From positions 4,340,001 to 4,404,000 of the forward strand of contig NZ_CP119758.1 in assembly GCF_029323795.1 (NCBI RefSeq): a stretch of DNA of 64,000 bases, in the 5' to 3' direction. The notes below the pieces were generated by a model, which saw only the letters and a program-made list of their open reading frames with translations, ran no database searches and had not been told where the DNA came from. This document shows positions 32,731-41,969 of the stretch, in pieces. A program made the position numbers and the translations under genes. The stretch comes from Zobellia alginiliquefaciens. GTDB taxonomy: Bacteria > Bacteroidota > Bacteroidia > Flavobacteriales > Flavobacteriaceae. How positions within the stretch are numbered: position 1 is the first letter of the stretch; each line of letters starts with the position of its first letter.

Positions 32731-34422
32731 ATGTCTGATGATAAGAAGGTGATTTTCTCCATGTCCGGAGTCACCAAAACATATAAGAACGCAAATACGC
32801 CTGTTCTTAAAAATATTTACTTAAGCTTTTTCTACGGTGCCAAGATTGGTATTCTAGGTCTGAACGGATCAGGTAAATCTACCTTGCTTAAGATTATAGC
32901 GGGAGTGGATAAGAACTTTCAAGGTGATGTTGTTTTTTCTCCCGGGTATAAAGTAGGTTACCTAGAACAAGAGCCAGGGCTAGATGAGAACAAGACGGTT
33001 CTTGAAATTGTTAAAGAAGGGGTAAGTGAGACCGTAGCGATACTTGATGAGTATAATAAAATCAATGATATGTTCGGGCTTCCTGAAGTATATGAGGATG
33101 CTGATAAGATGCAGAAGTTGATGGACAAGCAAGCAGAACTCCAAGATCAAATTGATGCTTCAAACGCTTGGGAACTGGATACGAAATTAGAAATAGCAAT
33201 GGATGCCCTTCGTACTCCGGAGCCAGATAAGAAAATTAGTGTGTTATCCGGTGGTGAAAGAAGACGTGTAGCGCTTTGTCGCCTATTACTGCAAGAACCG
33301 GAAATCCTATTATTGGATGAGCCTACCAACCACCTTGATGCAGAGTCCGTACATTGGTTGGAGCATCATTTGGCACAATATAAGGGTACCGTAATCGCTG
33401 TAACTCACGATAGATACTTCTTGGATAATGTAGCTGGATGGATTTTAGAATTGGATAGGGGCGAAGGTATTCCGTGGAAAGGGAACTATTCTAGCTGGTT
33501 GGACCAAAAATCCAAGCGTATGGCAGATGAAAGTAAATCGGCATCTAAAAGACAAAAAACATTGGAGCGAGAGCTGGAATGGGTTCGTCAAGGAGCTAAA
33601 GGCCGTCAGACCAAACAGAAAGCGCGTTTAAAGAACTATGATAAGTTAATGAGTCAAGACCAAAAACAGCTTGACGAAAAACTGGAAATCTATATTCCAA
33701 ATGGTCCACGTTTAGGAACAAATGTGCTTGAAGCTAAAGGTGTTAGTAAAGCTTATGATGATAAGTTGCTTTATGAAGACTTGAACTTTAAACTTCCACA
33801 AGCAGGTATTGTTGGTGTTATAGGACCCAATGGCGCAGGTAAAACCACCATTTTTAGAATGATCATGGGAGAAGAAAAGCCTGATAAAGGTGATTTTGAA
33901 GTAGGGGAAACTGCCAAGATTTCTTATGTAGATCAAAGTCACTCCAACATAGATCCAGAGAAAACAATTTGGCAAAACTTTAGTGATGAGCAAGAGCTTG
34001 TTATGATGGGCGGTCGTCAAGTAAATTCACGAGCGTATTTGAGTAGATTTAACTTCTCCGGAAGTGAGCAAAATAAGAAAGTAAATATGCTTTCCGGTGG
34101 GGAGCGTAACCGACTTCACTTGGCAATGACACTGAAAGAAGAAGGTAATGTATTACTTTTGGATGAGCCAACTAATGATCTAGATGTTAATACGTTACGT
34201 GCATTAGAAGATGGGCTTGAAAATTTTGCAGGCTGTGCGGTTGTTATTTCTCACGACCGTTGGTTCTTGGATCGTATTTGTACGCATATTTTGGCTTTTG
34301 AAGGCGATTCTCAAGTCTATTTCTTTGAGGGGTCTTTCTCTGATTATGAAGAGAACAAGAAGAAACGTTTAGGTGGTGATTTAATTCCTCAACGTATTAA
34401 ATACAAGAAGTTGATTCGATAA
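32731..34422 (+). CDS. ettA: Energy-dependent translational throttle protein EttA (ABC-F)
   Basis: This 563-aa ABC-F ATPase with two nucleotide-binding domains and no membrane segments gates the ribosomal E site/tRNA position according to energy state. Domain 1 has LGLNGSGKSTLL, LSGGERRRVALCRLL and LLLDEPTNHLD. The linker (about 240-320) is the charged, Lys/Arg-rich EttA type (REL EWVRQGAKGRQTKQKARL). Domain 2 has GPNGAGKTT, LSGGERNRLHLAM and LLLDEPTNDLD. Length and linker place it as EttA rather than Uup or a resistance ABC-F. A strong terminator follows 22 bp after the stop. Confidence 0.95.
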   Translation: MSDDKKVIFSMSGVTKTYKNANTPVLKNIYLSFFYGAKIGILGLNGSGKSTLLKIIAGVDKNFQGDVVFSPGYKVGYLEQEPGLDENKTVLEIVKEGVSETVAILDEYNKINDMFGLPEVYEDADKMQKLMDKQAELQDQIDASNAWELDTKLEIAMDALRTPEPDKKISVLSGGERRRVALCRLLLQEPEILLLDEPTNHLDAESVHWLEHHLAQYKGTVIAVTHDRYFLDNVAGWILELDRGEGIPWKGNYSSWLDQKSKRMADESKSASKRQKTLERELEWVRQGAKGRQTKQKARLKNYDKLMSQDQKQLDEKLEIYIPNGPRLGTNVLEAKGVSKAYDDKLLYEDLNFKLPQAGIVGVIGPNGAGKTTIFRMIMGEEKPDKGDFEVGETAKISYVDQSHSNIDPEKTIWQNFSDEQELVMMGGRQVNSRAYLSRFNFSGSEQNKKVNMLSGGERNRLHLAMTLKEEGNVLLLDEPTNDLDVNTLRALEDGLENFAGCAVVISHDRWFLDRICTHILAFEGDSQVYFFEGSFSDYEENKKKRLGGDLIPQRIKYKKLIR

Positions 34423-34444
34423 ATAATAGAACCATCTTTCATAT

Positions 34445-34483
34445 AAAAGCTCCTAAGAAACGTATTCTTAGGAGCTTTTTTTT
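34445..34483 (+). terminator. Rho-independent terminator after ettA
   Basis: The 15-bp stem AAAAGCTCCTAAGAA / TTCTTAGGAGCTTTT with a five-base loop is followed by T. It lies between two convergent genes and could serve both. Confidence 0.9.
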
Positions 34484-34496
34484 AGTGACTCTATTT

Positions 34497-35303
34497 TTAG
34501 TAATCTTCATTTGGGTACCAGTCTAATTGAACTACTTCAATTTCGGGGTCACCGGCATTTACCAATTCTTTGAATTTGGAAACATCACTAACATCGGGCT
34601 TGCCTCTGTAATGGTATGGATACACTTGTTTTGGTTTAAAAGCCAACACCCCGGCCGCTGCGCTTTCAGGGGTCATAGTGTACGGAAGATTCATACAAAT
34701 GAAAGCTTTGTCAATATTTTCTAAGGCTCTCATTTCAGGTATATCTTCGGTATCACCGGAAAAATAAATACGCTCATCACCTATATTTAATATATAGCCG
34801 TTACCACGTCCTTTTTCATGATATTTTAAAGCTTCTTCTCTTAAATTGTACATGGGTACAGCTTCAATGGTAATACCGTAACGTTCTTTACTATCACCAT
34901 TGTTTAATACATCAATCTGCGGCGTAAATACTTCCGGTAGTTTGTCAGCAACAGCTTGTGGAACTATGATTTTAGCCTTGTCAGTTCCCAGGGCTTCTAT
35001 AGTCTCTACATTCAAATGGTCACCGTGAATATCCGTAATTAATATTAAGTCGGGAGATTTTTGCCCATCAAACGCTTCCGCTCCTCCTACGGGATCAATA
35101 TAGATAGTAACATTGTTCCATTCCATTACGGCGGTAGCATGCTCTATAGGTGTTATTTTAATTTCGGATTCAATTTCTTTATCCACAGGTGCGGCTTCGG
35201 CAGTATTTTCTACTTCTGTTGTACTCTTCGTGTTTTTCTTGTTCTCTTTGCATCCTAGGAAAAGAACGCCACAGCTCACTAGTATAAATAAAAGATTTTT
35301 CAT
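34497..35303 (-). CDS. MBL-fold metallo-hydrolase, lipoprotein (UlaG-like)
   Basis: This 268-aa protein starts MKNLLFILVSCGVLFLGC, a lipoprotein signal with the lipobox Cys at 18, followed by a charged linker (about 19-45). The metallo-beta-lactamase fold of the UlaG-like/L-ascorbate-6-P lactonase-like group follows: ITDIHGDHLNVETI (HxxDH-type metal site), YFSGDTEDIPEM and YPYHYRGKPDV. It is predicted to be a periplasmic or outer-membrane-anchored hydrolase of unknown substrate. It lies 10 bp downstream of a GNAT gene on the same strand. Confidence 0.88.
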   Translation of the reverse strand: MKNLLFILVSCGVLFLGCKENKKNTKSTTEVENTAEAAPVDKEIESEIKITPIEHATAVMEWNNVTIYIDPVGGAEAFDGQKSPDLILITDIHGDHLNVETIEALGTDKAKIIVPQAVADKLPEVFTPQIDVLNNGDSKERYGITIEAVPMYNLREEALKYHEKGRGNGYILNIGDERIYFSGDTEDIPEMRALENIDKAFICMNLPYTMTPESAAAGVLAFKPKQVYPYHYRGKPDVSDVSKFKELVNAGDPEIEVVQLDWYPNEDY

Positions 35304-35313
35304 GATATTTCTG

Positions 35314-35775
35314 TTATAGGGTTAATTGCATTTTTATGTCACTTCGTGCGTACTCTACGTGTTTTTCAATGGGAACCTCTTTAAAACCAAATTTTTTGTA
35401 GATATGTAAAGCATTGTCCAATTTGGTGCTGGAGTAAAGAATAAGTGTTTCCAAGGATTTGTCCTTAGCAAATTCTATAGCAAAGGATAGCATTTTCTGA
35501 CCTATTTTAAGGCCTTGAAATTCCGATGACACAGCCATTTTTCCTAGCTCAAAAGTGGTGTTGTTTACAGGCAAAAGAGCGAAACACCCTTCGATGTTAT
35601 CATCTTTTTGCGCAAAAAAGATATATCCTCCTTTATCAATGATATGTTCTTGACAATTTTCCAAAAGGTAAATATCCATTGGTTCAACCGAAAAGTATTG
35701 CTCTATCCATTTATGGTTTAGCTCTTTAAAAATGGGGGCGTACGCGGTTTTGAAAGGAATAATTTTGATTGACAT
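35314..35775 (-). CDS. GNAT family N-acetyltransferase
   Basis: This 153-aa GNAT domain has FELGKMAVSSEFQGLKIGQK (acetyl-CoA pyrophosphate loop, Q/R-x-x-G-x-G/A variant QGLKIGQ) at about residues 75-94, then LILYSSTKLDNALHIYKKFGF. The acceptor is unknown. It is the first gene of a two-gene minus-strand unit with the MBL lipoprotein (10-bp gap). Confidence 0.88.
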   Translation of the reverse strand: MSIKIIPFKTAYAPIFKELNHKWIEQYFSVEPMDIYLLENCQEHIIDKGGYIFFAQKDDNIEGCFALLPVNNTTFELGKMAVSSEFQGLKIGQKMLSFAIEFAKDKSLETLILYSSTKLDNALHIYKKFGFKEVPIEKHVEYARSDIKMQLTL

Positions 35776-35936
35776 AAGATTCAGTTAATTTCTTACTGAT
35801 GTTTAAAGTTACTATATCATAACTTTTGATTGACTTATTATTTGATTTTTTTACATCAAAAAATCTAAAAAGAAAATCTTATCGTATATAAAGCGATACA
35901 AACCAATAATTTTTATTAGTAATTAATATTAACATT

Positions 35937-36824
35937 ATGACTGAAACAAAAAACAACAATGGGTTAAAAGTGCTGGCAGGATTGCTAGGTGTAGTACTTT
36001 TGGGTACCATAATTTACACAGTTAGTCTATACCAAGAAAAGAAGAAAAACGAAACTGCGCTTACTCAAGAGAAGCAATTGGTGGTTGAGGATTTAAATAG
36101 TTTGAAGTCGGAATATGACAAAGCTATCCTAGAGAGCAACGCCACAAATGAAGAGTTGGTTTCAGCAAGGGATAATATTGCAAAATATATTGATTCTGTA
36201 AAAGGAATGAAGGCTGATATCTCTTCTCTTTCTAGATATAGAAGACAAGTAGGTGTTTTAAAGCAAGAAAGAGAGCAATTATTGAAGCAAGTAGATTCAC
36301 TTACCAAATCGAACACTTTTATTGCTATGCAAAGAGACAGTACATATACAGAACTAGAGAAGCAAACTGTTTTTAACGATTCTTTAGTTGTACAGAACAC
36401 TCAATTGGCAGATGTAGTTGAAAAAGGTTCAGCTCTTAACCTGTCCAAGTTTAGTGTTGATGCTGTTAAGGAACGTAGCAGTGGAAAACTAGTTTCTACT
36501 TCTAGAGCTAAAAGAAGTGATAAGTTTAAAATCTGTTTTACGGTTGCGGACAACGTAATTGCACAAGCTGGAGATAGAGAGTTCTTTATTGAGGTTCTTG
36601 ATCCTCAAGGAAATGTACTAGGAGAGAGCTATTCTAAGACTAATGATTCTGGTGCTTCTGTAACATACAGCAAAGGAACTGGTTTTTACTATGAGAATAA
36701 GTCTTTAGATGTTTGTGATTATATCAATAAGCCTTCTGGAGATTTCAAAGAAGGAAACTATATGGTGAATGTTTATGATGACAGACTAAAATTATTGGGA
36801 ACTTCTAAGTTCACTTTAAAATAG
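35937..36824 (+). CDS. Conserved membrane-anchored coiled-coil protein
   Basis: I do not recognise a characterised family. The 295-aa protein has a short polar N-terminus and one membrane helix (about 10-28, VLAGLLGVVLLGTIIYTVS). A long heptad-rich coiled coil (about 33-165, many EQL/DSLTKS repeats) is followed by a C-terminal beta-rich domain (about 195-295: KFKICFTVADN, REFFIEVLDPQGNVLGES, YMVNVYDDRLKLLGTSKFTL). The domain probably lies outside the inner membrane. The layout suggests a structural or scaffold role in the envelope. It is monocistronic with a clean terminator. Confidence 0.8.
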   Translation: MTETKNNNGLKVLAGLLGVVLLGTIIYTVSLYQEKKKNETALTQEKQLVVEDLNSLKSEYDKAILESNATNEELVSARDNIAKYIDSVKGMKADISSLSRYRRQVGVLKQEREQLLKQVDSLTKSNTFIAMQRDSTYTELEKQTVFNDSLVVQNTQLADVVEKGSALNLSKFSVDAVKERSSGKLVSTSRAKRSDKFKICFTVADNVIAQAGDREFFIEVLDPQGNVLGESYSKTNDSGASVTYSKGTGFYYENKSLDVCDYINKPSGDFKEGNYMVNVYDDRLKLLGTSKFTLK

Positions 36825-36852
36825 AAAACGCACTATCCATTACATATAAATG

Positions 36853-36885
36853 AAAAGGGGCAATCTAAAGATTGCCCCTTTTTTT
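36853..36885 (+). terminator. Rho-independent terminator between convergent genes
   Basis: AAGGGGCAATCT / AGATTGCCCCTT with a two-base spacer is followed by T5. It serves the coiled-coil protein gene and, in reverse, could serve fumC. Confidence 0.9.
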
Positions 36886-36904
36886 GTTCAACGGTAAGGT
36901 CTAT

Positions 36905-38302
36905 CTATTTTAGACTCCCGACCATTTCTTCAGGTTTTACCCAGTCGTCATAATCTTCGGCGGTAACATACCCTAAATTAACGGCTTCTGTTTTTAGAGT
37001 CGTTCCGTTTTTGTGAGCGGTATTTGCAATTTCAGCAGCTTTGTAATAGCCAATTTTTGTATTAAGGGCGGTAACCAGCATCAAGGAATTATTTAAAAGT
37101 TCTTTGATTACTTCGTGGTTAGGCTCAATACCAGCGGCGCAGTTTACATCAAAACTTACACAGGCATCACCAATCAACTCAGCGGATTGTAAGATGTTAG
37201 CGGCCATCATAGGCTTAAATACGTTCAATTCATAATGTCCTTGCGTACCACCAACGGATACGGCAACATCGTTACCCATTACTTGAGCGCAGACCATTGT
37301 CATGGCTTCACATTGCGTTGGGTTAACCTTGCCGGGCATTATAGAACTACCAGGTTCATTTGCAGGGATAATAATTTCACCGATACCTGATCTTGGGCCA
37401 GAAGCCATCATACGCACGTCATTGGCAATTTTGTTTAGGGAAACAGCCAATTGTTTAAGGGCGCCATGACTTTCTACTATAGCATCATGGGCGGCTAAAG
37501 CTTCAAACTTGTTTTCCGCTGTGCGAAAAGGGAGTCCGGTAAATTCCGCAATATATTTTGCTACAAGTACATCATACCCTTTTGGTGTATTTAAACCTGT
37601 TCCTACTGCCGTTCCTCCTAAGGCCAATTCACTTAAGTGGTCTAAGGTATTGTTTAAGGCCTTTAAACCATGGTCTAATTGCGAAACATAGCCAGAAAAC
37701 TCTTGACCTAAGGTTAAGGGAGTGGCATCCATAAGATGTGTCCGACCTATTTTTACAACTTCAGCAAAATCTTCTGATTTCTTGTTTAAAGTATCCCGCA
37801 ATTGGGTTATACTAGGTATCGTATTCTGCACAATTTTTTTATAAGCAGCTATGTGCATGCCTGTAGGAAAAGTGTCATTGGATGATTGCGACTTGTTTAC
37901 GTCATCATTAGGCTGAATTGTTTTTTCGCCTTCACCGATTTTTTTGCCCGCTATTTCGTGAGCACGGTTTGCAATAACTTCGTTAACGTTCATGTTACTT
38001 TGTGTACCTGATCCGGTCTGCCAAATAACTAAAGGGAATTGGTCATCATGTTTCCCTTCTAAAATTTCATCGCAAACTTGTGCAATAAGGTCCCTTTTTT
38101 CCTTGGCGAGAACCCCTAGTTCATGATTGGCATAAGCGGCAGCTTTCTTTAGGTAAGCAAAACCATATACTACATCTAAGGGCATAGATGCAGAAGGTCC
38201 TATTTTAAAATTGTTTCTAGAACGCTCAGTTTGGGCGCCCCAGTATTTATCGCTGGGAACCTCTACTTGGCCCATTGTGTCTTTTTCGATTCTAAAGCTC
38301 AT
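36905..38302 (-). CDS. fumC: Class II fumarate hydratase FumC
   Basis: This 465-aa fumarase/aspartase superfamily enzyme reversibly hydrates fumarate to malate in the TCA cycle. It has [37 protein letters not shown] and the superfamily signature [16 protein letters not shown] carrying the catalytic Ser loop. The start is the ATG at 38302 ([16 protein letters not shown]), the usual FumC start. An upstream in-frame start at 38329 would add nine residues without family support. Confidence 0.95.
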   Translation of the reverse strand: MSFRIEKDTMGQVEVPSDKYWGAQTERSRNNFKIGPSASMPLDVVYGFAYLKKAAAYANHELGVLAKEKRDLIAQVCDEILEGKHDDQFPLVIWQTGSGTQSNMNVNEVIANRAHEIAGKKIGEGEKTIQPNDDVNKSQSSNDTFPTGMHIAAYKKIVQNTIPSITQLRDTLNKKSEDFAEVVKIGRTHLMDATPLTLGQEFSGYVSQLDHGLKALNNTLDHLSELALGGTAVGTGLNTPKGYDVLVAKYIAEFTGLPFRTAENKFEALAAHDAIVESHGALKQLAVSLNKIANDVRMMASGPRSGIGEIIIPANEPGSSIMPGKVNPTQCEAMTMVCAQVMGNDVAVSVGGTQGHYELNVFKPMMAANILQSAELIGDACVSFDVNCAAGIEPNHEVIKELLNNSLMLVTALNTKIGYYKAAEIANTAHKNGTTLKTEAVNLGYVTAEDYDDWVKPEEMVGSLK

Positions 38303-38412
38303 TATTGGTAGTATTACGTTAGTTGACAAAGGTACTATTTCGCCATTTTATTTCCCCTTTGGGGCTTTAAAAATTTAGGTTTTTCAATTTATGCTATTTT
38401 TTTTGATTTCGA

Positions 38413-38445
38413 TTTGCAATTTTCATTCTTTCTAAAGTATCTTTG
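38413..38445 (+). promoter_or_regulatory. Consensus promoter of the 56-aa membrane protein gene
   Basis: TTTG at 38413-38416 and TATCTTTG at 38438-38445 (TAnnTTTG) are 21 bp apart. The in-frame TTG at 38443 is part of the -7 element, so translation must start at the ATG at 38464. Confidence 0.75.
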
Positions 38446-38463
38446 TACAGCAAAATTGAGCAC

Positions 38464-38634
38464 ATGGAATTTGATCAGTATCTTGGATTTTTAGCATTTT
38501 TGACCATTTTAACTATTGGTTTTTGGTTAATGATATTCTTGTTAACCTTTGTAGTACCTTATTGGTTAGGTGGCAACATCTTGGAACTTTACAAAGAGTG
38601 GAGAGATAAGAAGAAAGCAAAACGTAGCGTATAA
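38464..38634 (+). CDS. Small hydrophobic membrane protein (56 aa), unknown function
   Basis: I do not recognise a named family. After MEFDQYL there is one long hydrophobic stretch (about residues 8-38), enough for one long or two short membrane helices. The C-terminus is amphipathic and basic, ELYKEWRDKKKAKRSV. It has its own consensus promoter 18 bp upstream and a strong terminator just downstream, so it is expressed as a single short transcript. That argues it is a real gene rather than a chance ORF. Confidence 0.75.
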   Translation: MEFDQYLGFLAFLTILTIGFWLMIFLLTFVVPYWLGGNILELYKEWRDKKKAKRSV

Positions 38635-38649
38635 CGCTTCTATTTATAG

Positions 38650-38690
38650 AAAAAAGCAGGAAAGCGATTTGTCGCTTTCCTGCTTTTTTT
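38650..38690 (+). terminator. Rho-independent terminator of the small membrane protein gene
   Basis: A 17-bp stem (38651-38667 with 38672-38688) with a TTTG loop is followed by T. It starts 16 bp after the stop codon. Confidence 0.9.
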
Positions 38691-38706
38691 ATGCCTATTG
38701 GTAAAT

Positions 38707-38747
38707 AAAAAATCCCTACTGATTTAAATATCTAACAGGGATTTTTT
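38707..38747 (-). terminator. Terminator of the TonB-dependent receptor operon
   Basis: AAAAAATCCCT / AGGGATTTTTT with a 19-base loop lies 14 bp beyond the receptor stop codon on the minus strand. The long loop makes it weaker than its neighbour. Confidence 0.55.
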
Positions 38748-38760
38748 ACTACGTAGTTTT

Positions 38761-41265
38761 TTATCCTTCCATTTCGTCTTCACCGCCACCATTATCATCA
38801 CCTCTACCTTTACGTTCACGGTCTTTAGCTTGGTTTATCCTGTACCGGAACGATAAAGTAAATGATCTAGGCCTAAACTGAAATTCGCTTTCAGAGATGA
38901 AATCATCTGAAACGGTATATGACTGCCGTTTTCTAGAATTCAGAAGGTCGCTCACGTTGAAAGAGACAGTTCCCTTATCTTTCATAATATCCTTGCTAAA
39001 TGCTAAGTTAATGGAAAGCATTCCATCGGTTTCCGTCTGTGCATTCTGGCGAGGCCCCATATAAAACGCGTTGGTTTGCCATTCTATTTTCTTTGGCAGG
39101 CTTACTTTGGATCCAAACCGTGCAAACCAGCTTGTATTGTCCGTTCCGTAATCCACACCATCAAACTCCCCATCACTAGAAAATTGAAAGAAATTTACGC
39201 TACTATTGATTCGCAACCATTTTTTTGGATTATAAAGAATACCCGCTTCTGCACCAATTCTTTCATTGGAAGAAAGGTTAATGGGAATAGATCTTATAAT
39301 TTGTACGCTATCTGTAGTTACCTGGCCTGTAGCCTGTTGAATGTATTCAAAAGAGTTGGTCTCACGTTTATAATATACGGAAGAGGTTAAGGTGAGCTTG
39401 TCCCATCTCTTCAGGTAGCCCAAGTCAAATGAATTGGAATAAGCTGGATCCAGATCAGGATTACCTTGGAAAATGTTTGCTCTACTAGATCTAGAAGGGA
39501 ATGGGTTTATAAAACGTCCTCTAGGCCGGTTTATACGGCGGTTATAACCTAGGGATATGTTCTCCATCTCTCCTATTTCAAAAATGAAGTTTAGGGTAGG
39601 GAAGAGGCCTAAATAGTTTTTGTCAAAATTAAGGTCTACATCTTGCCCAAGAGCTTCTTCAATTGAAGCGGTATCATATTCCGAAGTAACCTCTCCTTTT
39701 AATTGAGTGTTTTCTAAGCGTAACCCTGCGAGAAAGGAGAATTTTCCAAATTTGTTACCGTATTGTGTGTACAGAGCGTTTACGTTTTCGTGATATTCAA
39801 ACTTATTGGTCAAGTCTTCGTTAGTGACGAATTGTCCCGTGTTTCGATTTAATGAGTCAAGTTTATAGTCGGTAATCTCTCTCTCGAACGTACCTCTATA
39901 GCCTGCTTCGAACTGGGCATCCCCTAAAGGCAGGACGTAATCTGCTTGCACCAAATACTCATCTTCAATTTCGTTCTGATAAACACTTTCCAGCGTGTTT
40001 AAACTTGAATTGGGAAAAGTATTGTTATCATCAATAGTTGAATTTTCTACTTCGTCTCCATTTGAGTATTGAAGGTCGGCCGTTAATTTTTGTCCGTCGT
40101 CATCAATATTGTTCATGTAATTTAAAGAGAATTGGTAATTTTCTTCATCTTCCAATTCAATCTCTTCCCTAAAACTTTGTCTTGTAAGAACTCCGTTTTC
40201 AAAGTAGTCGCTATAGTTTTCGGTGAGGTCATCACCATCTTGAAAGCGCACAAAAAAGCTACCTGTGATCGAAGATTTTTTGTTGATGAAATATTCTACT
40301 CCAAAGTTATTATTAATGCCTTTGCCCGATCTTGTATAATCGCGCTCTTCATTAATCTGATCGTATACTTGGCTTCCGTCATCATCAATATATGAGTTTT
40401 TGTAAAAAGCGTGTCCGGGTGAGTTGTTGTAACGATAACCTAGGGTGTTGAATATATTAAAGTTATCCGTACGGAGATTGGCATTTATAGACAAACTGCT
40501 TTGTGAAGGGTATCCTATATTAACATTTACAGAACCGTTAAAACCAAGGGTTTTTTCACGTTTAAGAACAATGTTCAAAATACCTGCCGTACCCTCCGCA
40601 TCATAACGTGCAGATGGGCTGGTAATTACTTCAACCTTTTCAATGGCGTCTGCGGGTAATTCCTGAAGTGCATCCGTAGATCCAAAACCGGCCAGTGCCG
40701 AAGGTTTACCGTTGATTAAAATCCTTACGTTTTCATTACCTCTTAGGCTAATACCACCTTCAACATCTACATTTACAGAAGGAACATTGTTCAAAGCGTC
40801 ACTAATGGTAGCACCACTTGTGGTAAGATCTTTACCTATATTATAGATTTTTTTATCTAGTCTAACCTCTACGGTAGTTTTTTCGCCAACCACCTCAACA
40901 CCCTCTAATTGTGCTACATCTAGAGCGAGTCTAATGGTACCTAAATCTGTTGATTTGTTAAGTTGTTGTTTGGGTAGTTTGTAGGTCTTATATGAAATGT
41001 ACTCTACGCTAACATTGTATTCCCCGGGAGCCGCTTCAATTTCGAACACCCCATCTATATTTGTAATGCCTCCCGTGACCTTTTCAGGGTTTTCTACGCT
41101 GTGCAGTACCAGCGTAGCGTATTCTAAAGGTTGCCCATCATCTTTGTCCAGAACTTTTCCGGTTATTTTAATGGGTTCTTGTTCTTGATTTTGGGGCCTC
41201 TGTGGCCGTTGTGCAAATGTATTTAGCGATAACAGTAACAGGGCAATCAAGAACGGTTTTTTCAT
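38761..41265 (-). CDS. TonB-dependent receptor / outer-membrane beta-barrel family protein with carboxypeptidase-regulatory domain
   Basis: This 834-aa outer-membrane protein has a signal peptide ending in LNTFAQ and a Q/P-rich linker (QRPQRPQNQEQEP). A CarboxypepD_reg-like beta-sandwich (about 33-115, ITGKVLDKDDGQPLEYATL) is followed by a plug domain (about 125-230, SDALNNVPSVNVDVEGGISLRG) and a large barrel (about 240-815). The barrel is of the outer-membrane beta-barrel family 3 type rather than SusC. The C-terminus is charged and Gly-rich (GRGDDNGGGEDEMEG), with no aromatic end. The cargo is unknown; no SusD partner is adjacent. The upstream Gly/Tyr-rich gene ends one base before it and is co-transcribed. 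Confidence 0.9.
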   Translation of the reverse strand: MKKPFLIALLLLSLNTFAQRPQRPQNQEQEPIKITGKVLDKDDGQPLEYATLVLHSVENPEKVTGGITNIDGVFEIEAAPGEYNVSVEYISYKTYKLPKQQLNKSTDLGTIRLALDVAQLEGVEVVGEKTTVEVRLDKKIYNIGKDLTTSGATISDALNNVPSVNVDVEGGISLRGNENVRILINGKPSALAGFGSTDALQELPADAIEKVEVITSPSARYDAEGTAGILNIVLKREKTLGFNGSVNVNIGYPSQSSLSINANLRTDNFNIFNTLGYRYNNSPGHAFYKNSYIDDDGSQVYDQINEERDYTRSGKGINNNFGVEYFINKKSSITGSFFVRFQDGDDLTENYSDYFENGVLTRQSFREEIELEDEENYQFSLNYMNNIDDDGQKLTADLQYSNGDEVENSTIDDNNTFPNSSLNTLESVYQNEIEDEYLVQADYVLPLGDAQFEAGYRGTFEREITDYKLDSLNRNTGQFVTNEDLTNKFEYHENVNALYTQYGNKFGKFSFLAGLRLENTQLKGEVTSEYDTASIEEALGQDVDLNFDKNYLGLFPTLNFIFEIGEMENISLGYNRRINRPRGRFINPFPSRSSRANIFQGNPDLDPAYSNSFDLGYLKRWDKLTLTSSVYYKRETNSFEYIQQATGQVTTDSVQIIRSIPINLSSNERIGAEAGILYNPKKWLRINSSVNFFQFSSDGEFDGVDYGTDNTSWFARFGSKVSLPKKIEWQTNAFYMGPRQNAQTETDGMLSINLAFSKDIMKDKGTVSFNVSDLLNSRKRQSYTVSDDFISESEFQFRPRSFTLSFRYRINQAKDRERKGRGDDNGGGEDEMEG

Positions 41266-41266
41266 A

Positions 41267-41776
41267 TCAATCTTTAGATTTTTTCTTCTTTCGTTTTTTT
41301 TCTCGCTTCTTTTCTTTTTTTGTCTTTTGCATCCCTTTCTTCTGCATTTCTACAAAAGCGTCGTATTTCTCAATAGGAAGCCCAGCTTTTAACTCTTCGT
41401 CCTGTGCTTTGGTAATCTTTTCCATACCCTCGCGCATTTGCTCGGGAGTAAGCTGTAGTATCTGCATTTCAATTCGTTTTTGCAGATACTTTTTTAACAC
41501 GGAACTCATTACAGCAGACTCAAACTCGTTAAGTTCTAATACAGCTGCAATATTGGGCATCTCATCATTCACAATTTGTTCGGCAGTCTTTGGCTCCGGC
41601 TCTTTTGGGGTATCCTGAACTTGAGGTATGGCACTACGTTGTCTTCCGTATCCACCACCATAGCCACCTCCACCATAACCGTAACCTCCGCCACCGTAGC
41701 CATATTGGGCCATTAATTCCGGACTTGTGAGCAATAGAACAAAAAATAAAATAACGTATGGGATATTGTTTTTCAT
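41267..41776 (-). CDS. Secreted Gly/Tyr-rich, Lys-tailed protein upstream of the TonB receptor
   Basis: I do not recognise a characterised family. The 169-aa protein has a signal peptide ending in LMAQ and a low-complexity YGYGGGG/GYGGGYG stretch (about 24-44). A helical, acidic middle (about 60-135, ELNEFESAVMSSVLKKYLQKRIEMQILQLTPEQM split) resembles periplasmic metal-sensor/Spy-like or RNA-polymerase-sigma-system helper proteins. The tail is extremely basic (KKGMQKTKKEKKREKKRKKK). Its coupling to the receptor gene suggests an accessory or regulatory role for that receptor. Confidence 0.8.
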   Translation of the reverse strand: MKNNIPYVILFFVLLLTSPELMAQYGYGGGGYGYGGGGYGGGYGRQRSAIPQVQDTPKEPEPKTAEQIVNDEMPNIAAVLELNEFESAVMSSVLKKYLQKRIEMQILQLTPEQMREGMEKITKAQDEELKAGLPIEKYDAFVEMQKKGMQKTKKEKKREKKRKKKKSKD

Positions 41777-41892
41777 GACGATATCAATTAATGAGATTAT
41801 GTTTTTATAGAATGGTTTAATCCAATTAGGTTAAAGCTTTGTTAAAAGCTAATATGCAACAAATGTACCAAATTATTGAAGAGAATTATAGG

Positions 41893-41938
41893 CTAAAAAC
41901 AAAGAAGGTACCTCATTTAAAACCAATGAGATACCTTC
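41893..41938 (-). terminator. Rho-independent terminator of the ArsC-family gene
   Basis: On the minus strand a 14-bp stem with one mismatch (41938-41925 with 41917-41904, seven-base loop) is followed by TTTGTTTTT. It lies about 30 bp past the stop codon. Confidence 0.75.
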
Positions 41939-41969
41939 ATGCTTTAATTTTAAAGATTTGGTAACGTTC

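Noticed and set aside
35844-35865. GATTTTTT / AAAAAATC inverted repeat as a terminator
   Set aside because: It is entirely AT apart from one pair per arm, lies upstream of a plus-strand gene and after the start of a minus-strand gene, so it has no gene to terminate.
41202-41618. 138-codon plus-strand frame opposite the Gly/Tyr-rich gene
   Set aside because: It is the antisense of the Lys-rich tail and receptor signal-peptide region, giving a Phe/Ser/Cys-rich translation; the minus-strand genes have signal peptides and domains.
41630-41715. Regularly repeated Gly/Tyr codons that could look like a tandem or CRISPR-like repeat
   Set aside because: The repeats are short, in frame and encode a low-complexity protein segment; there are no unique spacers.
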